From: Flavobacterium sp. HBTb2-11-1
GTDB lineage: Bacteria > Bacteroidota > Bacteroidia > Flavobacteriales > Flavobacteriaceae
Assembly (NCBI RefSeq): GCF_009826975.1
Contig: NZ_WUMO01000006.1
Span: 310,001 to 374,000 of the forward strand
DNA: 64,000 bases
Direction: 5' to 3'
Below, piece after piece: positions 23,241 to 32,263 of this stretch. Within the stretch, counting starts at the first letter, position 1. Each line of letters starts with the position of its first letter. The position numbers and the translations under genes were made by a program. The notes under the pieces were generated by a model, which saw only the letters and a list, made by a program, of their open reading frames with translations, did no database searches and was not told where the DNA came from.

Positions 23241-23993
23241 ATGGCACTTTTAGAAAACAAAGTAGCTTTTGTATCTGGCGGTGGTTCAGGGATTGGACGC
23301 GCAGTGGCAGAAGCCTACGCTCGAGAAGGAGCAAAAGTAGTTGTAGCTGATATAAATGTAGAACACGGTGAAGAAACCGTAAAAATGATAAAGGAAAAGG
23401 GTGGAGAAGCTTTTTTCATAAAAGGAGATTCGTCGAGTGCAGCTGACAATAAACATATGGTTGAGGTGACAGTTTCTAAATATGGCCGATTGGACATTGC
23501 CTGCAACAATGCGGGAATGGGAGGACCGGCAAAACCAACTGGCGAATACGAGCCAGAAGCTTGGGATAAAGTTATTGCACTGAATTTAAGCGGTGTTTTT
23601 TATGCCTGCCGTTACCAATTGGAGCAAATGGAGAAAAATGGCGGAGGAAGCATTGTAAATATTGCCTCAATCCACGGACAAGTTGCTGCGCCAAATAGTG
23701 TTGCATATACTGCAAGTAAACACGGTGTGGTTGGTCTGACTAAAAATATTGCAGTAGAATATGCACAAAAAAATATTCGATGCAACGCTGTTGGACCAGG
23801 GTATATTGAAACAGCACTTTTAAAAGATAATCTTAATAAAGAAATGATGCAGGCCGTTGCAGCAAAATCTGCAATGAACCGATTAGGAACCGCAGAAGAA
23901 GTGGCTGAACTGGTGGTTTTTCTAAATTCTGATAAATCATCATTCACAACAGGAAGTTATATTATTGCCGATGGAGGTTATACCGCGGTTTAA
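23241..23993 (+). CDS. short-chain dehydrogenase/reductase
   Basis: 250 residues, classical SDR length. The cofactor motif GGGSGIGRA is at about 14-22, and VVADIN follows it. NNAGMGG is near 90, Ser in NIASIHGQ near 142, and YTASK near 155 forms the catalytic Tyr-Lys pair. The C-terminal FTTGSYIIADGGYTAV is typical of glucose-1-dehydrogenase-like SDRs. The substrate is unknown. It is a single gene with its own terminator. Confidence 0.88.
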   Translation: MALLENKVAFVSGGGSGIGRAVAEAYAREGAKVVVADINVEHGEETVKMIKEKGGEAFFIKGDSSSAADNKHMVEVTVSKYGRLDIACNNAGMGGPAKPTGEYEPEAWDKVIALNLSGVFYACRYQLEQMEKNGGGSIVNIASIHGQVAAPNSVAYTASKHGVVGLTKNIAVEYAQKNIRCNAVGPGYIETALLKDNLNKEMMQAVAAKSAMNRLGTAEEVAELVVFLNSDKSSFTTGSYIIADGGYTAV

Positions 23994-24025
23994 TAATTTT
24001 TTAGAGAATACTATTTTGAATTAGT

Positions 24026-24057
24026 AAAAGCAGTAAGCGAAAGTTTACTGCTTTTTT
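24026..24057 (+). terminator. SDR gene terminator
   Basis: AAAAGCAGTAAGC / GTTTACTGCTTTT with loop GAAA, followed by a T-run. From 24058 to the next gene at 24303 the DNA is AT-rich and presumably holds that gene's promoter; no clear TAnnTTTG box was found. Confidence 0.85.
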
Positions 24058-24302
24058 TGTTTTAAACCCCGTATTATTTGTAAGAAACGTAGCGTTTTCA
24101 GGGCTTTTTAAAATATTGTGTGATTTGAATAATGTTTTGTTTTGAGGCTTTTTTGTTGGTTTTATTTTATTATATTTAGAGTTGTGTTAGGTTTTGATGA
24201 AAAATATTTATAAAAATATAAACATTAAGTTTATGGTTTTGTAATATTCCCTTAACTTTAAACACTATAAATTTGAACTCTAAAAACTCTATTTTTTAAC
24301 GT

Positions 24303-27300
24303 ATGAAAAAACTCTACTTTTCGCGCCTCTTGGCTCTTTTATGTTTTTTTAGTTGCATTTCTGGAGATCTTTTTGCCCAGACAAATCCAACGCCACAAAG
24401 TATACCTTATTTTCAGAACTTTAGCGGATTAGCGGCAAATTCTACTACTTACCCAGCTGGTTTTCAGGGTTGGAACGCAAGTACACCTTCTAGCTCTAGC
24501 TTAGGAACTCCTTCAAATTTCACTACTACTGTTACATCTGACAAAGCATTAACAGCAGGTGGTTCTGCTGGCTCCACGGGAGGGAATGTTTATAACTTTA
24601 GCGGAAAGATTGGATTTCTAAATGCAGGGTCATTTCTAGACCAAGCAATCGTACTAGCTTTAAATACAACAGGTAATACTAATATACAGGTTAAATATGA
24701 TGCAATGGTTATACGTAATCCCGTTGGTATTGGAAGCCCGCCTTCTAGCCGTATTAATCAATTTGCTTTACAGTATAGAGTAGGGACGAGTGGAGCTTTT
24801 AACACATTATCATCTACTGCTTACGAAAATACATTAGCGCAACAAAAAATCGATGCAGGCGATGTTTCTTCTCAAGATAATAAAATAATAAAAGTAACAT
24901 TGCCTGCAGAATGTGATAACCAGCCTGTCGTTCAAATAAGATGGATCTCTAGACAGTTATCAGGTAGTGGATCTCGCCCTTCTTTTGCAATTGATAATAT
25001 AGAAATCGAAAAAGATATTTATGCTCCAGCTAATGTTTTAGGTTACCCAAAAACAGCTAATGTTTTAGGAGTAAGCTTTGATTTTATTAATAAAATAGAT
25101 GAAGTTGGAAAAACATATTATGTATTACTGCCAGGTGGTAGCGCAGAACCAACAGTTGCACAAATAAAAGCAGGCCAAGATTCAAATGGTACTTTAGCTT
25201 TGCAATCAGGAGTTTTTGATGTAACAAACCCGACTCAGGAATATATAAAAAGTTTTGCGGGATTAACTTTAAATACTACTTATTCTGTTTTCTCGATTTC
25301 TGAAGATCCTTATAATAATTTACAAACCTCAGTTAGTAAAACAGATGTTACTACATTAAATGTAATGCCACCTGCCATATCGCCATCTGTTGCTATATTG
25401 AATTTGGGCGGTACTGAACCTAATTATGATCCTTTAATAAAAAGCTACCAGATTGGAGCTTCAGATCTTACTGCAAATGTAGTAGTTACAGCGTCGGGAA
25501 ATTTTACTATTTCAAAAGATAATACTTCATTCTCATCAATTTTATCATTTGTTCCAGCTGATTTTGATTCTAATGCAACGCCAACAGTTTATGTAAAATT
25601 CACCCCAACTTCTGTTGGAAGCTTTACAGGTACAATAACTCATGAAACAACTGGAGGTACAACCAAAACAGTTAATTTAACAGCTCTTGGAGTAAATCCT
25701 TTTGTACAGAATTTTGACGATGCAAATGTTTTTGCAAATAGCAAATGGTCTCAATATAATGAAGCAGGTCCAATAAACAAATGGGCTTACACGAATCAGC
25801 CGCGTAATGTTAACTCCGGAACTGGAGCTGTTTTAATGAACGGATTTTCAGACAGCGGCGCTAGTAAAGATTGGTTAATTTCTCCAAGATTACGTTTAGA
25901 TGGTTTTACTCAAATTCCATTATTATCTTTTTATTCTCGTCAATTTTACGATGGTCCATCTTTAAAATTAATGGTTTCAACCAATTATGATGGAGTCAGT
26001 GACCCAAATACTGCAACTTGGACACCGATAAACGGAAGATTTCCGCAAGAGACAGGAAGTTATGTAAAATCTGAATATATAAATTTATCAGCTTATAAGA
26101 CAGATCATACGTATTTGGCTTGGGTTTACGAAACCACTTCTGGTGGAAATGGTAATGCTGCGGAATGGTCTTTTGATGATTTTGCTATTATTGATGAATC
26201 AAAATATGTGGATTCTAACCCACGTTTAGATTTTGCGGATGTAAGCCCAAATTCGGTTTCTGCTAGTCAAACTTTTGTTTTTGCAGCAGCGGGTTACGGC
26301 GATATCACTATTGAAGCTCCAGCTTCTTACGAACTCTCATTGGATAATATTTCATTTGCATCAAATATTGTTGTTTCTTCTGCAGATGCATTAACAGGAA
26401 AAACAATTTATGCAAGATTTGCACCAACAACAAAAGAACCAACAGTTTCTGGTGTTTTAAAGGTTACAGGAACATCTTTAAACAAAGAAATTGGATCATT
26501 TACAGGGACTTCTATATTAAAAGCTGATACTTATGATGTCGTGACATATAATCTAGAGTTTTTTGGAACGGATGTTAAAGATAAAACAGGTAAAGAATTT
26601 GGACCAACAAATGATGTGTTGCAAATCGAAAATGTAGCCAAAGTAATGAACAAATTAAACGCAGATGTTTATGTAGTTCAAGAAGTTTCTGATGAGCAAG
26701 CATTAGATGCGTTGATTCAAAAAATTAGCATTAATGGAAAAACATTCGATAAGACAATCTCAACTTCTTGGTCTTACTCATTTAAGGATTTAGATCCCAA
26801 TTTTCCGCCTCAAAAATTAGTGGTGCTTTATAATACTCAAACGACTACGGTAAAAAGTACAAAAGTATTATTCAAAGATTTGTATGATCAAATTCGTTTT
26901 AACACAGTGGTGTTGCCAGGTTATCCAGGTTCAGAAACGCCAGAAATCAATGATGATAGTTTTTTCTCATCAGGACGTCTTCCTTATCTGGTGCAAGTTG
27001 AGGCTAATATTGGCGGAATTAAAAAAGAAATTAACTTAATTGATCTTCACGCACGTGCAAACAGCGGAACTGATATTTCAAAATACAATCAGCGCAAATA
27101 TGATATTGATTATCTGAAAGATGCGTTAGATGCTGAGTATCCAGATGCAAATTTAATTCTTTTAGGAGATTTTAATGATGATGTAAAAGCTTGGGTTGGA
27201 AATGCTAGTACAGCTTCGTCTTATAAGAAATTTGTAGATGATACTACTAATTATAACGCTTTAACATGGGATATTAGTCAAGCTGGAGCTTATAGTTTTT

Positions 27301-27755
27301 TAAGTTCACAAGGATTTTTAGATCACATCTTAATTTCAAATGAATTGAATGATGATTATATCGATAAGTCGATTGCAGTTTACGATCCAAGAAATGATAT
27401 CGCAAATTACACGACAACAACATCAGATCATGGACCAGTAATTGCTCGTTTCGAATTAAAGCAAGATGTGCTTTCTACACCAGATTTTGGAAAGAACCAA
27501 TATTTCGTAAAAGCGTATCCAAATCCTGCAGCAGACGTGTTGAATTTTGATGTGAAAACAACGCAAGGAAGAGATCTAAAAATCAGATTGTACGATTTTA
27601 ATGGTCGCGCTATTGGAAATCCAATTAGCGTTAAAAATGAATCTGAAGTTAGCACAGCAGTTGTTGCGGTTGGCAATCTAGTTTCAGGGGTTTATTTCTA
27701 TACCGTTACAGAAAACAATAAAGTGATTTTTAAAGATAAAGTCATTAAGAAATAA
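24303..27755 (+). CDS. T9SS-exported multidomain protein with endonuclease/exonuclease/phosphatase domain
   Basis: 1150 residues. There is a signal peptide (about 1-25, ending LFAQ). An N-terminal beta domain (about 30-235) and a fibronectin-like region (240-355) follow. Next come two regions resembling choice-of-anchor domains (360-470 and 470-645, SDSGASKDWLISPRLRL). An extra beta domain lies at 650-740. The EEP nuclease domain spans about 745-1060 (VVTYNLEFFG, VYVVQEVSDE, LILLGDFNDD, TSDHGPVIARF). A T9SS type A sorting domain ends the protein (1070-1150; YPNPAADVLNFD, VSGVYFYTVT). It is expected at the cell surface or outside, cleaving nucleic acid or a phosphoester. Confidence 0.88.
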   Translation: MKKLYFSRLLALLCFFSCISGDLFAQTNPTPQSIPYFQNFSGLAANSTTYPAGFQGWNASTPSSSSLGTPSNFTTTVTSDKALTAGGSAGSTGGNVYNFSGKIGFLNAGSFLDQAIVLALNTTGNTNIQVKYDAMVIRNPVGIGSPPSSRINQFALQYRVGTSGAFNTLSSTAYENTLAQQKIDAGDVSSQDNKIIKVTLPAECDNQPVVQIRWISRQLSGSGSRPSFAIDNIEIEKDIYAPANVLGYPKTANVLGVSFDFINKIDEVGKTYYVLLPGGSAEPTVAQIKAGQDSNGTLALQSGVFDVTNPTQEYIKSFAGLTLNTTYSVFSISEDPYNNLQTSVSKTDVTTLNVMPPAISPSVAILNLGGTEPNYDPLIKSYQIGASDLTANVVVTASGNFTISKDNTSFSSILSFVPADFDSNATPTVYVKFTPTSVGSFTGTITHETTGGTTKTVNLTALGVNPFVQNFDDANVFANSKWSQYNEAGPINKWAYTNQPRNVNSGTGAVLMNGFSDSGASKDWLISPRLRLDGFTQIPLLSFYSRQFYDGPSLKLMVSTNYDGVSDPNTATWTPINGRFPQETGSYVKSEYINLSAYKTDHTYLAWVYETTSGGNGNAAEWSFDDFAIIDESKYVDSNPRLDFADVSPNSVSASQTFVFAAAGYGDITIEAPASYELSLDNISFASNIVVSSADALTGKTIYARFAPTTKEPTVSGVLKVTGTSLNKEIGSFTGTSILKADTYDVVTYNLEFFGTDVKDKTGKEFGPTNDVLQIENVAKVMNKLNADVYVVQEVSDEQALDALIQKISINGKTFDKTISTSWSYSFKDLDPNFPPQKLVVLYNTQTTTVKSTKVLFKDLYDQIRFNTVVLPGYPGSETPEINDDSFFSSGRLPYLVQVEANIGGIKKEINLIDLHARANSGTDISKYNQRKYDIDYLKDALDAEYPDANLILLGDFNDDVKAWVGNASTASSYKKFVDDTTNYNALTWDISQAGAYSFLSSQGFLDHILISNELNDDYIDKSIAVYDPRNDIANYTTTTSDHGPVIARFELKQDVLSTPDFGKNQYFVKAYPNPAADVLNFDVKTTQGRDLKIRLYDFNGRAIGNPISVKNESEVSTAVVAVGNLVSGVYFYTVTENNKVIFKDKVIKK

Positions 27756-27777
27756 AGGTTTTTTTAGAAAAAGAAAA

Positions 27778-27812
27778 CGGGCTGTCTCGAAAGAGATAGC
27801 CCATTGTTTTTT
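27778..27812 (+). terminator. terminator after the T9SS nuclease gene
   Basis: GGGCTGTCTC pairs with GAGATAGCCC (one wobble) around GAAA, followed by ATTGTTTTTT. Confidence 0.8.
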
Positions 27813-27896
27813 ATCAAACATTTGATATTCCGTAGGAATATTTGATCGGTAGAAAAAAATAAATTGATTTTTAGAATTGTGTCCTGTAAGGACACG
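27813..27896. repeat. dispersed-type intergenic element with two small hairpins
   Basis: ATATTCC-GTA-GGAATAT is followed by TTTGATCGGTAGAAAA and then GTGTCCT-GTA-AGGACAC (27879-27885 with 27889-27895). The two hairpins share the form NNTCC-GTA-GGANN. I recall similar blocks repeated in Flavobacterium intergenic DNA; there is only one copy here. Confidence 0.45.
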
Positions 27897-27903
27897 GGTT
27901 TTG

Positions 27904-28413
27904 TTATTTAAAAATTTTTCTAAGCTCGTTTAAATCGACATTATTTTGATTGGTAAAGTTAAAAAAATAATCCAATTGCCATTTTTGTGTTTTCTGTGCC
28001 TGTTTGCTTGTGGTTTCATCCCAAGGCGGATAAACTCTTGTAGCTCTAATTCCTTCTTTATTTTGGGTAGAAAAAATGCCTTTTTCCAATAATGTCTTTT
28101 TCGGAAAAATAAACTGTCCCCAATTCTGATCTTTTCGAACCGTGACAATTACAAAATCAATATCGTCCGAATAATCAAAAGGTTCAATTATTCCTGATTG
28201 ATTTCGTTTCCATAAAGTAACAAACTGCCCCGTTTTGGTTGGGGTAATTTTTGCTTCTCTATAGCAAATGTTTCTATTATTTAATTGAAAACGAAATGCG
28301 CTATATTCTTCGCTTTCGTTTTCCTTTTGTAAAGAGGCTATTTGCAAATCAGCTTTGTCAAAAATGCTTTCTTTGCAGAATACTAAATCAGGAGATGCAA
28401 TGCTAAAATTCAT
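27904..28413 (-). CDS. MepB family protein
   Basis: 169 residues. It matches MepB in AFRFQLNNRNICYREAKITPTKTGQFVTLWKR (parts at 40-70), DFVIVTVRK, GQFIFPKKTLLEKGI and IRATRVYPPWD. MepB is named from the S. aureus mepRAB locus but its activity is unknown. No MATE pump or MarR regulator lies nearby. It is convergent with the T9SS nuclease. Confidence 0.85.
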   Translation of the reverse strand: MNFSIASPDLVFCKESIFDKADLQIASLQKENESEEYSAFRFQLNNRNICYREAKITPTKTGQFVTLWKRNQSGIIEPFDYSDDIDFVIVTVRKDQNWGQFIFPKKTLLEKGIFSTQNKEGIRATRVYPPWDETTSKQAQKTQKWQLDYFFNFTNQNNVDLNELRKIFK

Positions 28414-28438
28414 TTGCGAAAATTACTGCAAATTCGAT

Positions 28439-30196
28439 TTAGAAAGAAACATTCAATCCAAAATTTAATCCCCATTGGAACTGGTTGAAAGACTGGCTGT
28501 TTAGCGGATTGATGTAATAATTTACAGCGGGTTCAACAAAAACATTGGTCTTTTTATACACTCGATATTGGACTGTACTGCTAAAAGTAGAACCATAAAC
28601 GTAATCATTGGCATTCACGTTTTCTCCAATGGAATGCCCGTCAAGAGCCACATTGTTTGAAATTAATTTACCTACAAAACCTCCAGTATTTAAGTTTATG
28701 CTGGCTTTATTTTTATTAAAAACAGAATAAGAGACTTCAAGTGGCATCTCTACATATCTTAAATTTTGATCCAATTTACCTGTCTGAACGTTTTCATTTT
28801 TCATAGCTTCTTTTGTGCTATTTGAAACAAAAAAATATTCTTGTTTTGCTGGATCTGATGATGCAACTGGACTGCTGTCGGCATAGGAAGCGGCAGGAGC
28901 AAAAAAAGCATTGTTTTTGGCACTCACGTAAGATACATTAGCAACGCTTTGTCCCAATTCACTGATTTTTAACCCAGAGCCTACAGCCCATTTTTTATTA
29001 ATGCTATATTTCGTTTTGACACCGTAAGAATTAGATTGTTTAGAATCGTTGACGTTGCCTAAAGTTTTCTCGTTTTTAGTATTTTCAGAACTTGCAACAC
29101 CTGCAAAAACCGCAACGGCCCATTTTTCTTTTTTATTGATCAGATTGTCTTTTTTCTCTTTTTCTTCTTTTTCCTTTTCAGGAGATAAAATTCCTTTTTC
29201 TAAATTCTGAAGTTCTGCCAGCTGCATAGAGTCTGTTTTGCTCAGACTGTTAGTAATTTTTAAATCGTCTTTTATAATAACTGCTTTGTCAGTTCGCTTA
29301 GTCTCATTTTTACCCGAAATGGCATTGTTTGAATTATATGGATTGCTATTTATAAAAGATCTGTTATTTACAGAAGAATTCTGATTATTGAATGCATAGC
29401 TTTTATTGTTTTTGGCTGTAAGCTGTTCTTCAAAAATAGAATTTGAAAGCTGTTTTTTTGCTGTCGAATTAAACTTGCTTTGTTTGCCAAATGCAACTCT
29501 TTCTTCAGAAATTCCTTTATTAGAAGTTTTTGAATTATTTCCTAAAATAGATTTATCAGAAGATTTTGAAACTGATTTTTCTTCAGATGAACCAGAGTTT
29601 TGATAAGCGAGAGACTGGTTCGGAACATTTGCCGGAGAACCTTTACTAGATTTTTTCGAAGATTTGAGATTCGATTTCTCTGCTGATGAATTATAATTCT
29701 GAAACGCAACAGATTGGTTCGGAGTGTTTACCGATTTTGGCACACTGTATTTAGAATCTTTTTTGCTGGTTTTGTTCTTAGAGTCTGTTTCTGCGACAGA
29801 AGTCTCTTGAACTTGAATTCCTGATTCATTATTGAATTGATTCTCTGTAGCATTTCCATTTAAAGAATCTATTGCTTTACCAATATTTTTATTTTGATCT
29901 AAATTTTTGTTGTCAGAGTTATGATTTTTTTCTTTGCCAATAACAACACTATTTCTGCTGTTTTCTAAATTGACATTGTTTAGGTTTGTATTTTCAGATG
30001 AATCGGTAAAATGTAAAATTGAAGGCAGAAGCAACCCTAATAATAAGCATGCAGCAGCCGACCACCAAAGAACAACTCTTTTTTTCTTTTTAGGTTTGTC
30101 TAATTTTTCTTCAATCTGACTCCATAATTCTGGAGGCGGAACACTCGAAAAGTCTTCCATTGATGAAAAAATATCTTCTATTTTTTGCTTCTTCAT
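28439..30196 (-). CDS. anti-sigma-like membrane protein with C-terminal beta-barrel
   Basis: 585 residues. The cytoplasmic N-terminus (1-40: KKQKIEDIFSSMEDFSSVPPP, then ELWSQIEEKL) looks like a sigma-binding segment. One membrane helix lies at 41-61. A long Ser/Asn/Lys-rich disordered linker runs to about 350 and holds tandem repeats of a unit containing PNQSVAFQN / PNQSLAYQN about 33 residues apart. The last about 225 residues form an outer-membrane beta-barrel-like domain ending in NFGLNVSF. The start overlaps the ECF sigma stop by 4 bp. A protein with this topology could span the envelope. Confidence 0.7.
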   Translation of the reverse strand: MKKQKIEDIFSSMEDFSSVPPPELWSQIEEKLDKPKKKKRVVLWWSAAACLLLGLLLPSILHFTDSSENTNLNNVNLENSRNSVVIGKEKNHNSDNKNLDQNKNIGKAIDSLNGNATENQFNNESGIQVQETSVAETDSKNKTSKKDSKYSVPKSVNTPNQSVAFQNYNSSAEKSNLKSSKKSSKGSPANVPNQSLAYQNSGSSEEKSVSKSSDKSILGNNSKTSNKGISEERVAFGKQSKFNSTAKKQLSNSIFEEQLTAKNNKSYAFNNQNSSVNNRSFINSNPYNSNNAISGKNETKRTDKAVIIKDDLKITNSLSKTDSMQLAELQNLEKGILSPEKEKEEKEKKDNLINKKEKWAVAVFAGVASSENTKNEKTLGNVNDSKQSNSYGVKTKYSINKKWAVGSGLKISELGQSVANVSYVSAKNNAFFAPAASYADSSPVASSDPAKQEYFFVSNSTKEAMKNENVQTGKLDQNLRYVEMPLEVSYSVFNKNKASINLNTGGFVGKLISNNVALDGHSIGENVNANDYVYGSTFSSTVQYRVYKKTNVFVEPAVNYYINPLNSQSFNQFQWGLNFGLNVSF

Positions 30197-30744
30197 GCTA
30201 TCTTAAAATTTTTTATGCTCAAAATTCGCTTTTGTAATATGTGTTTGGCGCGATTTAAATTTGATTTTGATGTTCCTTCGGAGATTTTTAATAGTTCGGC
30301 GATTTCTTTGTGTTTCATTTTTTCGAAAACATACAAGTTAAAAACCGTCCGGTATTGATCGGGTAAATCTCGAATATATTCTAGCAGTTTTTCCTGTTCT
30401 ATCGGAATAGCTTCAAGTTCCTCTTCTTCTATAAAATCGGTATCGGGATCAAAAACATCTAAAAAGAAACTCTCTTTTTTCTTTTTGTTTAAAGTTTCGA
30501 TGAGTTTATTAATAAAAATCCGTTTGAGCCAGCCTTCAAAACTTCCTTCAAATTTATACTGGCTTATTTTCTGAAAGGCAATTACAAATGCTTCCTGAAA
30601 AACGTCTTTCGCGTCATCTTCGTTCTTCATATATTTCAAACAAATACCATATAAAACAGGAGAGAACAACTGATAAATTTTCAGTTGTCCCTCCCTGTCA
30701 TTTTTAATGCACAGTTTGATATATTTTTCTAACTCGTCTTTCAA
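30193..30744 (-). CDS. ECF-family RNA polymerase sigma factor
   Basis: 183 residues. Region 2 is GICLKYMKNEDDAKDVFQEAFV (about 33-54) with the melting helix FEGWLKRIFINKLIE. Region 4 is LPDQYRTVFNLYVFEKMKHKEIAELL and SEGTSKSNLNRAKHIL (about 126-170). It is translationally coupled (4-bp overlap) to the anti-sigma-like barrel protein, which probably controls it. Confidence 0.92.
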   Translation of the reverse strand: MKDELEKYIKLCIKNDREGQLKIYQLFSPVLYGICLKYMKNEDDAKDVFQEAFVIAFQKISQYKFEGSFEGWLKRIFINKLIETLNKKKKESFFLDVFDPDTDFIEEEELEAIPIEQEKLLEYIRDLPDQYRTVFNLYVFEKMKHKEIAELLKISEGTSKSNLNRAKHILQKRILSIKNFKIA

Positions 30745-30795
30745 GAAATGGTTTAAATTTGATTTTGCAAAAATAGTTCTAAATAGCTTACAAAA

Positions 30796-31194
30796 CTATC
30801 TTTTAAAAATAGTTCGAGTGCCGTCTTGACTATTGCTTATAATGGTTAGGTTTTGATTGTCAAGGTTTTCTATGATGTAAGTTTTGCCTTCAAACGTAAT
30901 TAGATCATGTTCTGACTGATCAAAATATCCCTTTCCTTTTTCTATCTGATAAGCACTATTTCTAATCTCCACATTGTTTTTATAAGTAATAACCCTTCCG
31001 TTTTCGGTAAAGATAATTTTCTTAGTAAATCCGATTGTTTTTGGTGTTGCAACATAAGGATTATCAGAACCACCGATAGATTTTTCCCATATCCAAGTGT
31101 TTACTATTGATCCTGCAGCGTCTTTAGAATCATTTACAGAAATCATTGATGTAAAAAGAAAGCAGATAATAAAAGATAAAAAGAGTTTCTTCAT
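30796..31194 (-). CDS. small secreted lipocalin-like protein, function unknown
   Basis: About 132 residues from the ATG at 31194 (MKKLFLSFIICFLF; a frame start at 31200 adds two residues). The signal peptide covers the first about 20 residues. The mature part is beta-rich (VNTWIWEKSIGG, KKIIFTENGRVITYKN, GKTYIIENLDNQNLTIIS), as in small lipocalin-like exported proteins of Bacteroidota. The gene lies directly after the PrcB-like lipoprotein with essentially no gap, so they share an operon. Confidence 0.6.
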   Translation of the reverse strand: MKKLFLSFIICFLFTSMISVNDSKDAAGSIVNTWIWEKSIGGSDNPYVATPKTIGFTKKIIFTENGRVITYKNNVEIRNSAYQIEKGKGYFDQSEHDLITFEGKTYIIENLDNQNLTIISNSQDGTRTIFKR

Positions 31195-31201
31195 AATCAT
31201 A

Positions 31202-32077
31202 TTATTTTAAACTTGCAATTTTTTCCTGAATCGCTTTTTTGAACAGTTTTATTTCTGCACTTTGATCTGCAGTATCATTATTGTCAATATAAACTTTTGT
31301 AACGCTTGCACCTTGACGAAGTTCAAAATAAATTCCGCCTTGATCAGCAGCATCTGGAGAACCGTAGGTTTTCGTCTGTCCTTTTAAAGCCAAGATTTCA
31401 GCAGGAACACTTTTTAAGAATAATGTATATTCGCCTCTTTTAATGGTTGGGGTATATTTGTATTGTCCAAAATCATATTGGCCGGCACCAACGTTTAAGA
31501 ATTTTAAAGTATTGTAATCGTTAATCTGATAGAATTTTTGGCAGTCTGCACCAGTACATTGATTGTAGAAGCTTCCAATAATCATATTGTCTGCACTTTC
31601 AACTGTTTTATTAAAAATCATTCCTTTTGTTGTCTTCGGAATCAAAATAAATTCTGAAGGATAAGTAGGAGTTTGAGTTACATTTTCACCTGTTGCAGGA
31701 GCTTTTTCGTAGTAGTTGACAACAATTTCGCAATTGTTTTCTACAATAGAGCTAATCACGATGTCGTAACCGCTTGTAGGTTTAGCGCCGGCGAAAAGTC
31801 CAACTAAATATTCTTTTGTAAAATCAATATTTGGATCACTGGCAACTGGACAGCTGTTCGCGTGTTTTGTAAAATACTCATCCATTTTTTCTTGAGAAGC
31901 AATAATAACTGCGGCAGGATTATTAGGCTGAGATTTTACACTATAATTGCATAAGAAAGGAAAACCAGTAAAATTTAGAACTGTATTGGCTCCACAATCT
32001 ACATAGTTATTTCCATCATTAAGAGAACAGGCACTGAATCCAAAGGCTACAAATAAGCCAAGTATTAATTTTTTCAT
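31202..32077 (-). CDS. PrcB-like domain lipoprotein
   Basis: 291 residues. The lipobox FSAC ends at Cys17. The segment FTKEYLVGLFAGAKPTSGYD (around 92-111), then IVVNYYEKAPATGENVTQTPTYPSEFILIPKT, resembles the PrcB C-terminal domain (V.LFAG.KPTGGY, P...TYP). PrcB was named as a subunit of the Treponema dentilisin protease complex; the domain is widespread without the protease. The C-terminal about 110 residues are unassigned. No protease gene adjoins it. Confidence 0.65.
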   Translation of the reverse strand: MKKLILGLFVAFGFSACSLNDGNNYVDCGANTVLNFTGFPFLCNYSVKSQPNNPAAVIIASQEKMDEYFTKHANSCPVASDPNIDFTKEYLVGLFAGAKPTSGYDIVISSIVENNCEIVVNYYEKAPATGENVTQTPTYPSEFILIPKTTKGMIFNKTVESADNMIIGSFYNQCTGADCQKFYQINDYNTLKFLNVGAGQYDFGQYKYTPTIKRGEYTLFLKSVPAEILALKGQTKTYGSPDAADQGGIYFELRQGASVTKVYIDNNDTADQSAEIKLFKKAIQEKIASLK

Positions 32078-32220
32078 AATTATTTTAATAGGTTTATATC
32101 TTGTAGATAGCCCATTTAAAAAAAGGTTGCGTTGAGGTTTGATTTTTTTTTTGAAAAATAAAATGTTGGTTTAGTTGGTTTTGAAAATGAATTAGTGAAA
32201 TTTCCATTTTAAAAATTAAG

Positions 32221-32250
32221 TACTACGTATTATTGCGTACTTTTACGTAA
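32221..32250 (+). promoter_or_regulatory. three 10-bp-phased ACGTA direct repeats before rmuC
   Basis: TACTACGTAT, TATTGCGTAC and TTTTACGTAA are three consecutive 10-bp units with the core RCGTA at 32225, 32235 and 32245. The spacing equals one helical turn. They end 14 bp before the rmuC start. Confidence 0.45.
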
Positions 32251-32263
32251 AACAAACTTAGTT

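Noticed and set aside
23612..23947. 111-residue open frame antisense to the SDR gene
   Set aside because: It is fully inside a well-supported SDR coding region and its translation shows no family features.
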